This document shows, piece by piece, positions 14,370-23,809 of a stretch of 64,000 bases of DNA. A program made the translations under genes and the position numbers. The notes under the pieces were generated by a model. The model ran no database searches. It was not told the DNA's origin and saw only the letters and a program-made list of their open reading frames with translations. Numbering within the stretch: the stretch's first letter is position 1; each line of letters opens with the position of its first letter. Origin of the DNA: DAOMNO01 sp035443885 (GTDB lineage Bacteria; Planctomycetota; Phycisphaerae; Phycisphaerales; SM1A02); NCBI GenBank assembly GCA_035443885.1, contig DAOMNO010000017.1, forward strand, positions 1 through 64,000, read 5' to 3'.

Positions 14370-15303
14370 GGCTGGTTACCTTGATTTGCCGGTCGATACG
14401 CCGCATCAAGCCGCGGAGAACCGATCCGGGAGCCAACTCACGGAAATCATACGGCTGATCGCTGGACGACGCCGCGAGTTTTACACAACTTTGTGCCCAT
14501 TTCACGGGGCTGGTGATCTGTTGGACGAGCCGAAGGCGCAGAAGTTCCAAATCGTCGGGGTCATGCGGCTCTGCGGTTACGTTCGACCAGACCTGAATTC
14601 GGGGCTTGCTGAGGGCCACCGCCGCCAGAGCCTCGCCCATCCGATCCGCTGCGGGCTGCATCAGTGGGGAGTGGAACGCGCCGGCCACCGTCAGGGCGGT
14701 TGCTCGCAGCCCCATGCCCGAAGCCACTTCCACCGCCCGCTCGCACGCGGTGGCGTGGCCTGACAGAACGATCTGCCCCGGCGCGTTGAAGTTGGCTGGC
14801 ACCAGCACCTCACCTTGCGCCGCCGCCTCACACACGGCGAAGGCCTGTTCGTCTTCCGCCCCGATCAGCGCGACCATACTGCCGCGGCTGGCTTCAGCGG
14901 CCTCCTGCATGTATCGGCCTCGCACTGCCACCAATCGCAAACCATCCGCAAATCCAAACACCCCAGCAAGATGCAGCGCGGTGTATTCGCCAAGTGATAG
15001 CCCGGCCGTCGCGGCAATCGGCATCTCGCCGTCGCGCTCGATCAGCGCACGATAGCACGCTACGGAACAGGTATAGATCGCAGGCTGGCTGACATCCGTC
15101 TGATTCAATCGTTCAGCGGGTCCGTTGAAACACAGTTCGCTCAGCTTTGAGCCGAGCGTCGCGCCGAGCACTGCGTCAGCTTCATCAAACACGGCACGCG
15201 CCGCAGCACTGCGTTCGCACCAGGCGCGGCCCATGCCCACCACTTGCGCACCCTGACCGGGGCAGAGAACAACAGCAGCAGTCTGAACAGCGGCTTCACT
15301 CAT
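14356..15303 (-). CDS. fabD: Malonyl-CoA:ACP transacylase
   Basis: 315 aa from ATG 15303 (GAAGGGA nine bases upstream; the frame is open further but codes for no conserved sequence). It loads malonate onto ACP. CPGQGAQ near residue 14, catalytic Ser103 in GLSLGEYTAL (Leu where many FabD have His), the oxyanion Arg region (VAVRGRYMQ) and catalytic His211 in GAFHSPLM. First gene of fabD-lipoprotein-fabG-acpP-fabF; its promoter must lie in the short gap to the divergent PhoH gene. Confidence 0.94.
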   Translation of the reverse strand: MSEAAVQTAAVVLCPGQGAQVVGMGRAWCERSAAARAVFDEADAVLGATLGSKLSELCFNGPAERLNQTDVSQPAIYTCSVACYRALIERDGEMPIAATAGLSLGEYTALHLAGVFGFADGLRLVAVRGRYMQEAAEASRGSMVALIGAEDEQAFAVCEAAAQGEVLVPANFNAPGQIVLSGHATACERAVEVASGMGLRATALTVAGAFHSPLMQPAADRMGEALAAVALSKPRIQVWSNVTAEPHDPDDLELLRLRLVQQITSPVKWAQSCVKLAASSSDQPYDFRELAPGSVLRGLMRRIDRQIKVTSHDEP

Positions 15304-15442
15304 TGATGCGCTCCCTTCGTGATGCTGCCACTGTAACCGAGATTCAGACGATCCAAAACGCCCTTGACGACGGATTCGAGTGCCTATCGTTTCCCTGAAC
15401 GCGAGGAGCCGGATATTGTGGCTCCTCAGGAGGACCACGGAT

Positions 15443-16900
15443 TTGAAACCCAACGCCGGCCACGGCACCGAGACGGACACGCAGGCAAACGGCAACGGCA
15501 TGCGCGACGACAAGGTTCGCAAGCACTTTGTCCTCGACACCAACGTCCTGCTTCACAATCCGAATGCGATCTTCATGTTCGCGGAGCACGAGATCGTCAT
15601 TCCGCTCACTGTCGTTGAAGAGTTGGATCGTTTCAAAACAACGAACGACGACCGTGGCCGCAATGCAAGACAGGCCATTCGCACCATCGACAAACTGCGG
15701 CAGGAAGGACGCCTGTTTGAAGGCGTACCGGTCAACACGCTCGGCGGCACACTGCGCGTTGATCGATGCGACCGCGAAGCTCCATTCGCGCTCGACCTGA
15801 CCGTGGCAGATAATCGCATTCTCGCCGTCGCCCATGCGCTGCATGCGCAAGGCAAACACACGGTGTTCATCACGATGGACATCAACGCTCGTGTCAAGGG
15901 CGATGCGCTCGGCATACCCGTCGAAGACTTTGAAGCGCAGAAAGTCGATGCGGACTGGCTGTACACCGGCTTCGCGACGCTCACCGTGCCCAGCGATGTG
16001 ATCGACTCCCTCTACAACGAGCGGCAGCTTCCGCTCGAGCGATTGATGGAGTATCTCTTCGGAACCGCTGAGAATGGCGAGAAGGTGCGCCTCACCCCGC
16101 TCGCGAATCAGTTTGTGCTGCTGCGATCAATGGATGATGAATCGCACACGGGTCTCGCGCGGCTGCTCGCAGACACCGATCATCTGATTCCTATTGCGGG
16201 GCCGCGAAAGCCTGTATTTGGCATCATGGCGCGCAATGTCGAACAAACCATGGCGCTCGACCTGCTGCTTGATGATGAAATCAAGCTCGTTACGCTGCTC
16301 GGCTCGGCGGGCACGGGCAAAACACTGCTCGCCATCGCTGCGGGAATGCACAAGGTGTTCAAGGAGCAGCGTTACGACAAACTGCTCGCAGCGCGGCCCA
16401 TCATGCCGCTCGGCCGCGACATCGGCTATCTGCCCGGCGATAAAGATGAAAAGCTGTCCATGTGGATGCAGCCGATCTTCGACAATCTTGCATATCTGCT
16501 CTCCACGCGAGGCAGCAGCATCGGCGCGGGTGGCGGTGGGCACGCCGAAAGTCACACCACCGAGCAGCGCATCGACCAGCTCATCCAGAGCGGCACACTC
16601 GTACTGGAGCCGCTGACATACATCCGCGGCCGCTCAATTCCGCATCAGTTCATGGTGGTGGACGAAGTGCAGAACCTCACGCCGCATGAAGTCAAAACAA
16701 TTGTCTCGCGCGTCGGTGATGGCACGAAGATCGTTCTCACGGGCGACATCAATCAGATCGACAATCCATATCTCGACGCATCGTCGAACGGCCTGAGCTA
16801 CCTGATCGAGCGCATGAAGGGTCAGAGCCTGTGCGGGCACGTTACGCTCGGCAAAACTGAACGCAGCACGCTGGCCTCATTGGCTGCGGAAGTGCTGTAA
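15443..16900 (+). CDS. PIN-PhoH fusion ATPase (PhoH2 type)
   Basis: 485 aa. The TTG at 15443 has AGGAGG nine bases upstream (15428-15433); the further-upstream ATG 15380 has none. Residues ~30-150 are a PIN ribonuclease domain with the first acidic residue in LDTNVLLHNP and VVEELD. Residues ~255-485 are a PhoH ATPase with Walker A GSAGTGKT near 288, Walker B MVVDEVQN and TGDINQID. PhoH2 proteins of this design act as ATP-driven RNA helicase-nucleases. Divergent from fabD with ~140 bp between starts. The next gene is separated by ~65 bp and may be co-transcribed. Confidence 0.92.
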   Translation: MKPNAGHGTETDTQANGNGMRDDKVRKHFVLDTNVLLHNPNAIFMFAEHEIVIPLTVVEELDRFKTTNDDRGRNARQAIRTIDKLRQEGRLFEGVPVNTLGGTLRVDRCDREAPFALDLTVADNRILAVAHALHAQGKHTVFITMDINARVKGDALGIPVEDFEAQKVDADWLYTGFATLTVPSDVIDSLYNERQLPLERLMEYLFGTAENGEKVRLTPLANQFVLLRSMDDESHTGLARLLADTDHLIPIAGPRKPVFGIMARNVEQTMALDLLLDDEIKLVTLLGSAGTGKTLLAIAAGMHKVFKEQRYDKLLAARPIMPLGRDIGYLPGDKDEKLSMWMQPIFDNLAYLLSTRGSSIGAGGGGHAESHTTEQRIDQLIQSGTLVLEPLTYIRGRSIPHQFMVVDEVQNLTPHEVKTIVSRVGDGTKIVLTGDINQIDNPYLDASSNGLSYLIERMKGQSLCGHVTLGKTERSTLASLAAEVL

Positions 16901-16965
16901 TTCCCGCCCCGGTGATGTTGACGCCGATATACTCAGACCGCAAACCAAACCGTGGAGGTGCAATC

Positions 16966-17790
16966 ATGCTGAACGGTCTTCAATCATCCAATCCGGTGCT
17001 CGCACAGGACGATGTCTTCAATGAGTACTACGGCGAAGCCGCCGGAACAGTCCGCTCGAATGTAACCACACTGCAGGGTGTAGTGAACAAGACGGCGATC
17101 CTCGTGGGCGTGGCGATCGTCGCGGGCGCGGGCGGGTACGCCGTCGGCCAACTCTATCCAAACGCGATCTGGATCAGCGCCATCGCTGCCTTTATCGTCA
17201 GCCTCGGCATCTTCTATAAGCTGCGCGGCAATCCCGCGCATGCGGTGTTCCTCGCCCCGGTCTATGGCGTCTTCCAAGGATTCTTCCTCGGCGCGCTGAC
17301 CGGCGCACTCGATCATCTGCTTCAGGTGATGGGCTATGTGGCGGCGGGCGGCCTCGCTGTGCAGGCGTTCATCATCACCATCAGCGTCATGCTGGCCATG
17401 CTCGCTTTGTATTCACTCGGCTGGCTCAGGCCGACCAGGATGTTCGTCGCCGTCGTCTCAACATTGACGGTCGGCATCATGATCACGTACCTCATCTCCT
17501 TCATCGCGAGTTTCTTCATCGCGGGTCTGCCGTTCATTCGCATCACCAGTGCGTTTGAAGGCGGCTGGGCGCCGATGATCGGCCTCGGCCTCAACGTCCT
17601 CTTCCTCGGCATCGCCTCGCTGTGGCTCATCATCGACTTCGGTCTCGTCGAAGAGAAGATCAAAGAAGGCGCACCCAAGCAGATGGAGTGGTACTGCGGC
17701 TTCGCGCTCATCGTTACACTGGCATGGATTTATCTCGAAGCCGTCAAGCTGGCGTTCCGCCTTGCCGTGCTGTTCGGCAATCGCGACTGA
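16966..17790 (+). CDS. Bax inhibitor-1 / YccA family membrane protein
   Basis: 274 aa from ATG 16966 with GGAGG eight bases upstream. Seven probable transmembrane helices, a soluble N-terminal ~55 residues (FNEYYGEAAGTVRSN), and the family signature RGNPAHAVFLAPVYGVFQG after the second helix. C-terminal helix ALIVTLAWIYLEAVKLAFRL carries the conserved acidic position of the pH-sensing diaspartyl-type pore family. Bacterial members are poorly understood, with proposed roles in membrane-protein quality control or cation leak. Confidence 0.9.
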   Translation: MLNGLQSSNPVLAQDDVFNEYYGEAAGTVRSNVTTLQGVVNKTAILVGVAIVAGAGGYAVGQLYPNAIWISAIAAFIVSLGIFYKLRGNPAHAVFLAPVYGVFQGFFLGALTGALDHLLQVMGYVAAGGLAVQAFIITISVMLAMLALYSLGWLRPTRMFVAVVSTLTVGIMITYLISFIASFFIAGLPFIRITSAFEGGWAPMIGLGLNVLFLGIASLWLIIDFGLVEEKIKEGAPKQMEWYCGFALIVTLAWIYLEAVKLAFRLAVLFGNRD

Positions 17791-17877
17791 CGCCCGTTCA
17801 GCACGCCGCGCGGTATCATCTTCCCGTTGCGGCACGACGCGCCACTTCGGCCTCGCCGCACTGCTGGAGTTCCACGG

Positions 17878-18543
17878 ATGAGCATGAGAATGTTTGCAGC
17901 ATCGGGACTGATCGCAGCGCTGCTGCTGGGCCTGAGCGGTTGCGGCGCGCCGAGGCCGGTTGAATCCATCCGCGAGCGAGCGGACTGGCTTTATCAGCGG
18001 GGCGACTATGCCGAGGCCGCGACCGAATACGGCGAAATCGCCGAGCGCTATCCCGGCGACTGGCGCGCCCAGCACATGCTCGGCATGTCCCTCATTCAAA
18101 CAGGCGATCTTACCATGGCGCGCCGTTCGCTCGAACTCGCGCATACGCATCGCCCGAACGATGGCGAGATCGCTGATGCACTTGCGGAAGTCATGTTCCG
18201 CCAGAACGATGAGCCACAGCTCTTCGCGTTCCTTCGTCAGCGTGCAGAGACCACACAGTCCGTTCATGCATATCGCAGGCTGGCACACTACGCCATGGAA
18301 ATGGGCGATCCGGATTCCGCTCGCCTTGCACTGGAAACCGCAATCCTCCTAGACGACGGTCAGACTGTGGAGCCGTATCTGGACTCCGCGGCGTTCGCGC
18401 AGCGCGTCGGCAACATGGACCTTGCTATTCGCCGTCTTCGTCAGGCACTGTGGATCAATCCGAATGACGACCGCGTTCGCGCGCAGCTTCGCGCGCTGGG
18501 CGAAGTGCCCGGCCCATCCATCGCGCTGCCGCCCGGGAGATGA
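17878..18543 (+). CDS. TPR-repeat lipoprotein
   Basis: 221 aa. Lipoprotein signal with lipobox LGLSGC near residue 20. The mature part is a chain of TPR helices: ADWLYQRGDYAEAATEYGEI, then WRAQHMLGMSLIQTGDLTMA, and a final pair ending AIRRLRQALWINPNDD. Such proteins are usually scaffolds at the membrane. Its stop overlaps the start of the ArsR-methyltransferase gene (ATGA), so the two are translated together; the functional link is not obvious. Confidence 0.88.
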   Translation: MSMRMFAASGLIAALLLGLSGCGAPRPVESIRERADWLYQRGDYAEAATEYGEIAERYPGDWRAQHMLGMSLIQTGDLTMARRSLELAHTHRPNDGEIADALAEVMFRQNDEPQLFAFLRQRAETTQSVHAYRRLAHYAMEMGDPDSARLALETAILLDDGQTVEPYLDSAAFAQRVGNMDLAIRRLRQALWINPNDDRVRAQLRALGEVPGPSIALPPGR

Positions 18544-19496
18544 TGTCCCGATCCGCCGATACGCCCGATCTGCTCACGCGGCTGGCCACGCTCAGCGACA
18601 TGGCGCGCCTGCGCATCCTTCGCCTGCTGGATCGTGAAGAACTCAGCGTCGGCGAACTTGCCAAAGCACTACAACTGCCGCAGTCCACCGTCAGCCGCCA
18701 CCTCAAGATGCTGCACGAGAGCGCGTGGATCGTGAAACGCACGGAAGGCCCCGCAAGCCTGTATCGGCTCGATGCCTCACTCCTCAACCCGCACTCGCGC
18801 GATTTGTGGACGGTTACATCAACGCAGCTTGGCAGGTCGCCCACTACTGATGAGGACGACAGCCGACTTGCGGAAGTGCTCGCAGCCCGCCGCACTGATT
18901 CCCGCTCATTCTTCGGGCGCATCGGCGGCGAGTGGGACGATCTGCGGCAATCGCTGTTCGGCGAAGATTTCACAGCGGATGCACTCCTCGCGCTGTTGGA
19001 TGAATCATGGGTCGTCGCCGACATCGGCTGCGGCACGGGCAACGCCGCTGCACTGCTCGCGCCGCATGTGAAGAAAGTCATTGCCATCGACCGGGAACCG
19101 GCCATGCTCGACGCCGCCCGCAAACGCATGGCGGGCGCGAAGAACATCGAGTTCCGCAGAGGCGATCTGGATGCGCTCCCCGCAGCAGATGGCGAAATCA
19201 ATGCCGCCGTTGTCATGCTCGTCATGCATCACGTGCCAGAGCCTGCGAAGGCCGTCGTGGAGATTGCGCGAACGCTCGCACCAGGCGGCATCATGCTCAT
19301 CGTGGATATGACGCGGCATGACCGCGACACCTATCGACACACGATGGGCCACCTGCATCTCGGCTTCGCACGTGATGACATTGAGCGATGGGCCAAGGCG
19401 GCGGGCCTGCTGAGGCCGCACTATCAGCGCCTGAGGCCGGACCCTTCTGGTAAAGGGCCGGGGCTGTTCGTTGCCACCATGCGCAAGGGGCGGTAA
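18540..19496 (+). CDS. ArsR-type HTH fused to SAM-dependent methyltransferase
   Basis: 318 aa. Residues ~8-85 form a winged helix of the ArsR class (ARLRILRLLDREELSVGELA, LPQSTVSRHLKMLH) without an evident Cys metal site. Residues ~140-318 form a class I methyltransferase with motif I VADIGCGTGNAAAL, acidic loop IDREPAML and motif LVMHHVPEPAKAV. This two-domain architecture is widespread, often next to methionine-cycle genes, which are absent here. Likely a regulator responsive to SAM or a methylated product; target unknown. ATGA overlap with the preceding gene. Confidence 0.92.
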   Translation: MMSRSADTPDLLTRLATLSDMARLRILRLLDREELSVGELAKALQLPQSTVSRHLKMLHESAWIVKRTEGPASLYRLDASLLNPHSRDLWTVTSTQLGRSPTTDEDDSRLAEVLAARRTDSRSFFGRIGGEWDDLRQSLFGEDFTADALLALLDESWVVADIGCGTGNAAALLAPHVKKVIAIDREPAMLDAARKRMAGAKNIEFRRGDLDALPAADGEINAAVVMLVMHHVPEPAKAVVEIARTLAPGGIMLIVDMTRHDRDTYRHTMGHLHLGFARDDIERWAKAAGLLRPHYQRLRPDPSGKGPGLFVATMRKGR

Positions 19497-19591
19497 ATGC
19501 GTTTTTCCTGCTCTTTTTTAGCAGAATCGCAGCGCGCCACCCGCGCCAAGACACTATCCTGAATCGCTACGAACCCTGGAGGATAAGAACC

Positions 19592-21278
19592 ATGATGATG
19601 AGCATGTTCTGGATGGCGCCGCTGGCTCTCGCCTCGGTCGATGTTGAAACGATCACTCCCACCCAGTTTGAAGAGCTTCGCGCACAAGTCGTGCCGTTCC
19701 ATGGCAAGGTCGATCAGCCCGACGTGATGGGCGGCTACGCTTCCACGCACATCATCGTACACCTGAAACCCGGTGTAACCCTCGGTGCACTTCGCGACGG
19801 TCGCGCTGCGTTCATCAACACAAACACGACAACGCGAACCCCCGCTGCCAGCGTAACGGAATCACAGATCGCACAGACGCTCGTAAACTTCGGCGCAACG
19901 AACATCACGCGCACGATGCCGTTCGAGCCTGCGAACGCCGCGCTCGCAGAGCAGTTCGGCCTGCTTCGCTACTACACCATCCACGTGCCGCAGGGCACGG
20001 ATGTGCTCGCGTTCGTCGCTGCGATGGCGCAGTTCGCTTCGCACATTGAATCCGCAGAAACCGACGGCATCGGCGGCGTACTCGCCACCGTTCCCAACGA
20101 TCCCAGCTTCGGCGTGCAATATGCGCTGCGCAACACAGGCCAGACCATTCAAGGACAGGTCGGCGTGCCCGGCGCGGATATCAAAGCCACTGAAGCATGG
20201 GACATTCACACTGGCAGCGATCAGGTCGTCATCGCCGTCATCGACACGGGCGTAACGTCCACCCATGCCGACCTCGCTGCCAACATGGTACCCGGCTACA
20301 ACATTGTGGACGGCAACACGAACACCGCTGATAGCTGGCTGATCTCACACGGCACGCACTGCGCAGGTATCGCAGCGGCGCGCGGCAACAACGCCACGGG
20401 CATCAGCGGCGTCAGTTGGACCAGCAAAATCATGCCCGTCAAAGTCCTCAATCTTTTCGGCAGCGGCACCGAAACCCAGTGCGCCAATGGCGTCATCTGG
20501 GCGGCGGACAACGGCGCGAACATCGGTTCCATGAGCCTCGGCTACCCGGATGGCATCGCCTACTTTGAAAACGCCATCAACTACGCCCATGCGCAAGGCA
20601 TGGTGCTCGCTGTCGCCACCGGCAATACGCCCGGCGCGCAAATCTTCTTCCCCGCGCGGTGGGCCAACACCATGGCCGTCGGCGCAACAGATAATCGCGA
20701 TCTGCTCGCCAGCTTCACCACCACCGGCCCGGAAATGACCGTTACCGCGCCAGGCGTGGACGTGTACTCCACATACTCCGCCCTCTTCAACCCGGCGTAT
20801 GTCTATCAGTCCGGCACATCCATGGCGTGCCCGCACGTTGCGGGGCTTGCTGCGCTCGTGTGGTCCGTCAATCCATCGCTTACCAACCTTGAAGTGCGAC
20901 AGATCATCGAAGCCACCGCGGATGATCTCGGTGCGCCAGGCTGGGATCCGCAGTTCGGCCACGGTCGCATCAATGCGCACGCCGCACTCCTCGCAGCTTC
21001 GCCCACGACATCCTGCCCCGCGGACCTCAACGACAGCGGATCGGTCGATGTGCAGGACCTTCTGCTCCTGCTCGNNNNNNNNNNNNNNNNNNNNNNNNNN
21101 NNNNNNNNNNNNNNNNNNNNNNNNNNNNNNNNNNNNNNNNNNNNNNNNNNNNNNNNNNNNNNNNNNNNNNNNNNGCGCGTGGGGACCATGCCCCGGCTGC
21201 GCTGCGGACCTGAACGATGATGACACGGTGGATGTGCTCGACCTGCTCATTCTGCTCGGCGCATGGGGGCCGTGCTAA
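19592..21278 (+). CDS. Secreted subtilisin-like protease with dockerin-like tail, interrupted by Ns
   Basis: GGAGGA lies eight bases upstream of ATG 19592. A short hydrophobic N-terminus (MFWMAPLALA) is followed by a propeptide of ~160 residues and an S8 catalytic domain with Asp218 (VIDTGV), His253 (SHGTHCAG) and Ser410 (GTSMACPHVAG). The C-terminus enters a dockerin-like pair (CPADLNDSGSVDVQD...) and is broken by the N run at 21075-21174. Joining the flanks directly restores frame through CAADLNDDDTVDVLD to TAA at 21276-21278, giving about 528 aa. Extracellular protein degradation is likely; the dockerin-like pair may anchor it to a surface partner. Confidence 0.92.
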
Positions 21279-21292
21279 ACTGATCGAAACAA
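21023..21292 (+). repeat. Dockerin-like DNA repeat, copy 1 (contains the gap)
   Basis: Bases 21023-21074 equal 23124-23175, and 21175 onward equals 23176 onward with one mismatch (21230) up to the stop codon; even the post-stop CTGATCGAAACAA is shared. The repeat encodes the two calcium-loop blocks of both secreted enzymes. Confidence 0.93.
21075..21174. other. Scaffold gap, exactly 100 N
   Basis: A nominal-length gap in the dockerin-like repeat. The bases on its two sides are contiguous in the second copy of the repeat (23175/23176), so the true distance may be zero, or one or more whole repeat units. Confidence 0.99.
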
Positions 21293-21334
21293 CCAGCGGG
21301 TGCGGTGTACACAACCTGTCAGGAGAAGCAGATC

Positions 21335-21853
21335 GTGCTCACGACCTGCCGCGATCACTACACCTTCACCGCCGAGCTGTGGCTGCCGCATCCGCCGGAA
21401 TACGTCTTCGAGTTTTTCAGCGATGCGCATAACCTCGAAGCCATCACGCCGCCCATGCTCAAGTTCAACGTGCTTACACCGCCACCAATCATCATGGCGG
21501 AAGGCACGCTGATCGACTACAAACTGAAAGTCCGCGGCGTGCCCCTGCGATGGACCAGCCGCATCACCGCGTGGGATCCGCCGCATCGCTTCGTGGATGA
21601 GCAGGTGCGAGGCCCCTACAAACTGTGGCGGCACGAACACACTTTCACGCCGCATGAAGGCGGCACGCTCGCGCGCGACCGCGTGGACTTCCTCTCGCGC
21701 GGCTGGTTGCTTGCCCCGCTCCTGCATCGCCTGCTCGTTAACCGCGATGTGCAGGCCATCTTCGACTATCGCACAACCGTATTGCGCGAACACTTCGCCA
21801 GCGACGGCGAGGCAAAGGCAGACTCATTCAAAAATAAGCATTTTCCCCTGTGA
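21335..21853 (+). CDS. SRPBCC-fold ligand-binding protein
   Basis: 172 aa. GTG 21335 is favoured by AGGAG nine bases upstream; the frame is open to 21305. Pattern of a START/polyketide-cyclase-like domain: ELWLPHPPEYVFEFFSD at the N-terminus, MAEGTLIDYKLKVRGVPLRW in the middle, and a long C-terminal helix (LLHRLLVNRDVQAIFDYR). Close to the family often annotated as ligand-binding SRPBCC or cell-division inhibitor-like proteins that sit beside NAD-epimerases; no such partner is present. Cytosolic, lying between two secreted enzymes. Confidence 0.8.
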   Translation: MLTTCRDHYTFTAELWLPHPPEYVFEFFSDAHNLEAITPPMLKFNVLTPPPIIMAEGTLIDYKLKVRGVPLRWTSRITAWDPPHRFVDEQVRGPYKLWRHEHTFTPHEGGTLARDRVDFLSRGWLLAPLLHRLLVNRDVQAIFDYRTTVLREHFASDGEAKADSFKNKHFPL

Positions 21854-21875
21854 AACCGAACCACGGGTCTTTACG

Positions 21876-23282
21876 ATGACACACATGCTCCAGAACGTCA
21901 CATCGTCAGCTCGACTGATGATCACTCTGCTCGCCGTCGTGGTGCATATTGCGTCGCCCGATGCGCTCGCGGACTTTTCGCAGCCGGGTCCATATGCTGC
22001 GGGGCGCACGAATGTAACCGTCGTCAGACCCAATGCGACCACATTCACAGCGCGCTTCTACTACCCCGCAACAGCATCAGGCGTCGATGCGCCATATAAC
22101 GGCGATGGCGCACCCTACCCCGCGATCTCGTTTGGGCACGGGTTTCTTACCGCAGTCGAGCAGTACCAGAGCACGCTTGAACATCTTGCAACATGGGGCT
22201 ATTTCGTCATCGCAACAACCACGCAAGGCGGACTGTTTCCAAACCATTCCGCGCTCGCAGCAGACATGAGCCACTGCCTCGCCTATCTCGAACAACAGAA
22301 CGTCAATGAATCCTCGTTCCTGAACGGGCAGGTCGATGTCGCCAACATGGGCATGTCCGGCCATTCGATGGGCGGCGGCGCAGCGGTGCTTGCTACCGTC
22401 AGCGATGCCCGCGTCAAAGCTCTGGCAACACTCGCCGCCGCGAACACCAACCCGTCTGCGATCAACGCCAGTGCAAACCTCATCGTGCCGCATCGGCTCA
22501 TCACTGGCAGCAACGACACCATCACGCCGCCAGCCAATCATGGCGTACTGATGTACGCCAACACACCGGGTGTGCGACAGTTGCCGATGATCCAAGGTGG
22601 CTATCACTGCGGTTTCATCGACGGCTCGATGTTCGGTTGCGACAGCGGCCCAATGTCTAATGCCGTCCAGCGCGCCATCACCCGCCGCCTGCTCACGGAG
22701 TTTTTCCATCTCTATCTGAAAGACGATCAATCAATCTGGCGATCCGTCTGGGGGCCTGAAGCCTTCATCGACACACAGGTCTCGCTGCAATCCGATCCTC
22801 GCATCGTCATCGTGCCGCAATCACTGACGCTTGAAGGCGCGCCGGGTGCCACGATCGAAACCGTGCTGACGATCACCAACACCGGCTCAACCAGCGCTTC
22901 ATACGAACTGTTCGCTGAAGACCAGACTTGGGCAATTACGTTTCAGCCCGCGCAGACTCCTGCGCTTGCTCCCGGTGCATGGACACACGTTGCTGCGCAC
23001 GTTTCGGTCCCCTCTCAGGGGCCTGCAAAGGATGCTGCGCTTCTCAGTGTGCGATCCGTACCCGATGGCGGCACCCGCGCCTTTATTCCTGCAGCGTTCA
23101 TTCGCATCGCGGGCTGTGCCGCAGACCTCAACGACAGCGGATCGGTCGATGTGCAGGACCTTCTGCTCCTGCTCGGCGCGTGGGGACCATGCCCCGGCTG
23201 CGCTGCGGACCTGAACGATGATGACACGGTTGATGTGCTCGACCTGCTCATTCTGCTCGGCGCATGGGGGCCGTGTAGCTGA
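21876..23282 (+). CDS. Secreted alpha/beta hydrolase with dockerin-like tail
   Basis: 468 aa from ATG 21876. Signal peptide (LMITLLAVVVHIASPDALA). The alpha/beta-hydrolase domain has Ser164 in GHSMGGGAA, a likely acid in GSNDTITPP and a His in GGYHCGFID, resembling chlorophyllase/PET-hydrolase-like dienelactone hydrolase relatives. A beta-sandwich stretch follows (TLEGAPGATIETVLTITNTG), then two dockerin-like blocks near-identical at DNA level to those of the subtilase. The natural substrate is unknown; an extracellular esterase is likely. Starts 22 bp after the SRPBCC gene. Confidence 0.88.
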   Translation: MTHMLQNVTSSARLMITLLAVVVHIASPDALADFSQPGPYAAGRTNVTVVRPNATTFTARFYYPATASGVDAPYNGDGAPYPAISFGHGFLTAVEQYQSTLEHLATWGYFVIATTTQGGLFPNHSALAADMSHCLAYLEQQNVNESSFLNGQVDVANMGMSGHSMGGGAAVLATVSDARVKALATLAAANTNPSAINASANLIVPHRLITGSNDTITPPANHGVLMYANTPGVRQLPMIQGGYHCGFIDGSMFGCDSGPMSNAVQRAITRRLLTEFFHLYLKDDQSIWRSVWGPEAFIDTQVSLQSDPRIVIVPQSLTLEGAPGATIETVLTITNTGSTSASYELFAEDQTWAITFQPAQTPALAPGAWTHVAAHVSVPSQGPAKDAALLSVRSVPDGGTRAFIPAAFIRIAGCAADLNDSGSVDVQDLLLLLGAWGPCPGCAADLNDDDTVDVLDLLILLGAWGPCS

Positions 23283-23291
23283 TCGAAACAA
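23124..23291 (+). repeat. Dockerin-like DNA repeat, copy 2 (complete)
   Basis: Complete reference copy for the gapped repeat at 21023-21292. Near-identity at the third codon positions shows recent duplication or gene conversion, not just protein-level selection. Confidence 0.93.
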
Positions 23292-23457
23292 GCACTGCAC
23301 ACCTGCGAAGTCCGTGGCCACGCGCGCACAGCGCACGATCACGCAATCTGGCGTCGAGCGCAGCAATCCACGCCGCGCATGTTTCATGCTTCACTTCCCG
23401 TCGATCACGCTCAATCAACACTTCTGCGCGCGCAGACCCCATTTCGTGGACGGAGTG

Positions 23458-23487
23458 CCATGCTTCACCGCAAAGCGTGAAGCATGG
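23458..23487. repeat. Palindrome with CATGCTTCAC arms
   Basis: CCATGCTTCAC and GTGAAGCATGG (11 bp each, perfect) around CGCAAAGC. The left arm and loop recur at 63111-63131. Confidence 0.85.
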
Positions 23488-23502
23488 GCCTTCACTCGAC
23501 TT

Positions 23503-23530
23503 CATGCTTCGCCCGATGGGACGAAGCATG
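23503..23530. repeat. Palindrome with CATGCTTCG arms
   Basis: CATGCTTCG (23503-23511) and CGAAGCATG (23522-23530), perfect 9-bp arms around a 10-nt loop. Variant of the palindrome 45 bp to the left. Confidence 0.8.
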
Positions 23531-23809
23531 GCACCCGAAGCGTACTGACGTGATTGGCTGCCACGTCCGCGCGATGAGATTCGATTCATCTCGATCATTC
23601 ACACAACGAACGCCCCGCATCGTCGCTGCATTCCCGAAAAGAGCCAAGCATGATTCACCGCGGAGCACGCGGAGTTGGTGAAGGACGAGTCGTAGGGTTG
23701 GTATGGCCCACCATCAATCCATGATGTGCGTCGTTCGCGCTATGACAAAAACCACGGTGGGCGGTACTCACCCCGCGCGCGAACATAACACCCCACCCCC
23801 GGCAGCCCC

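Larger units (their letters stand above)
23283..23809. other. Intergenic region with REP-like palindromes
   Basis: 527 bp without a credible gene, between the convergent hydrolase and ACT-domain genes. CATGCTTC/GAAGCATG recurs as palindromes at 23458-23487 and 23503-23530. Further right are a CACCGCGGAGCACGCGGAG phrase (~23658) and a GTAGGGTTGG...CCCACC / GGTGGGCGGTACTCACCCC stretch (~23691-23784), all of a type often dispersed between genes in planctomycetes and cyanobacteria. These may form the terminators for both genes. Confidence 0.7.

Noticed and set aside
19500..19530. CTGCT...AGCAG hairpin after the ArsR-methyltransferase gene as a terminator
   Set aside because: The stem is only 5 bp, with the T-run in the loop and not after the stem.
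23283..23809. CRISPR array
   Set aside because: The repeats are palindromes of varying spacing without regular 30-40-bp spacers and there are no cas genes.
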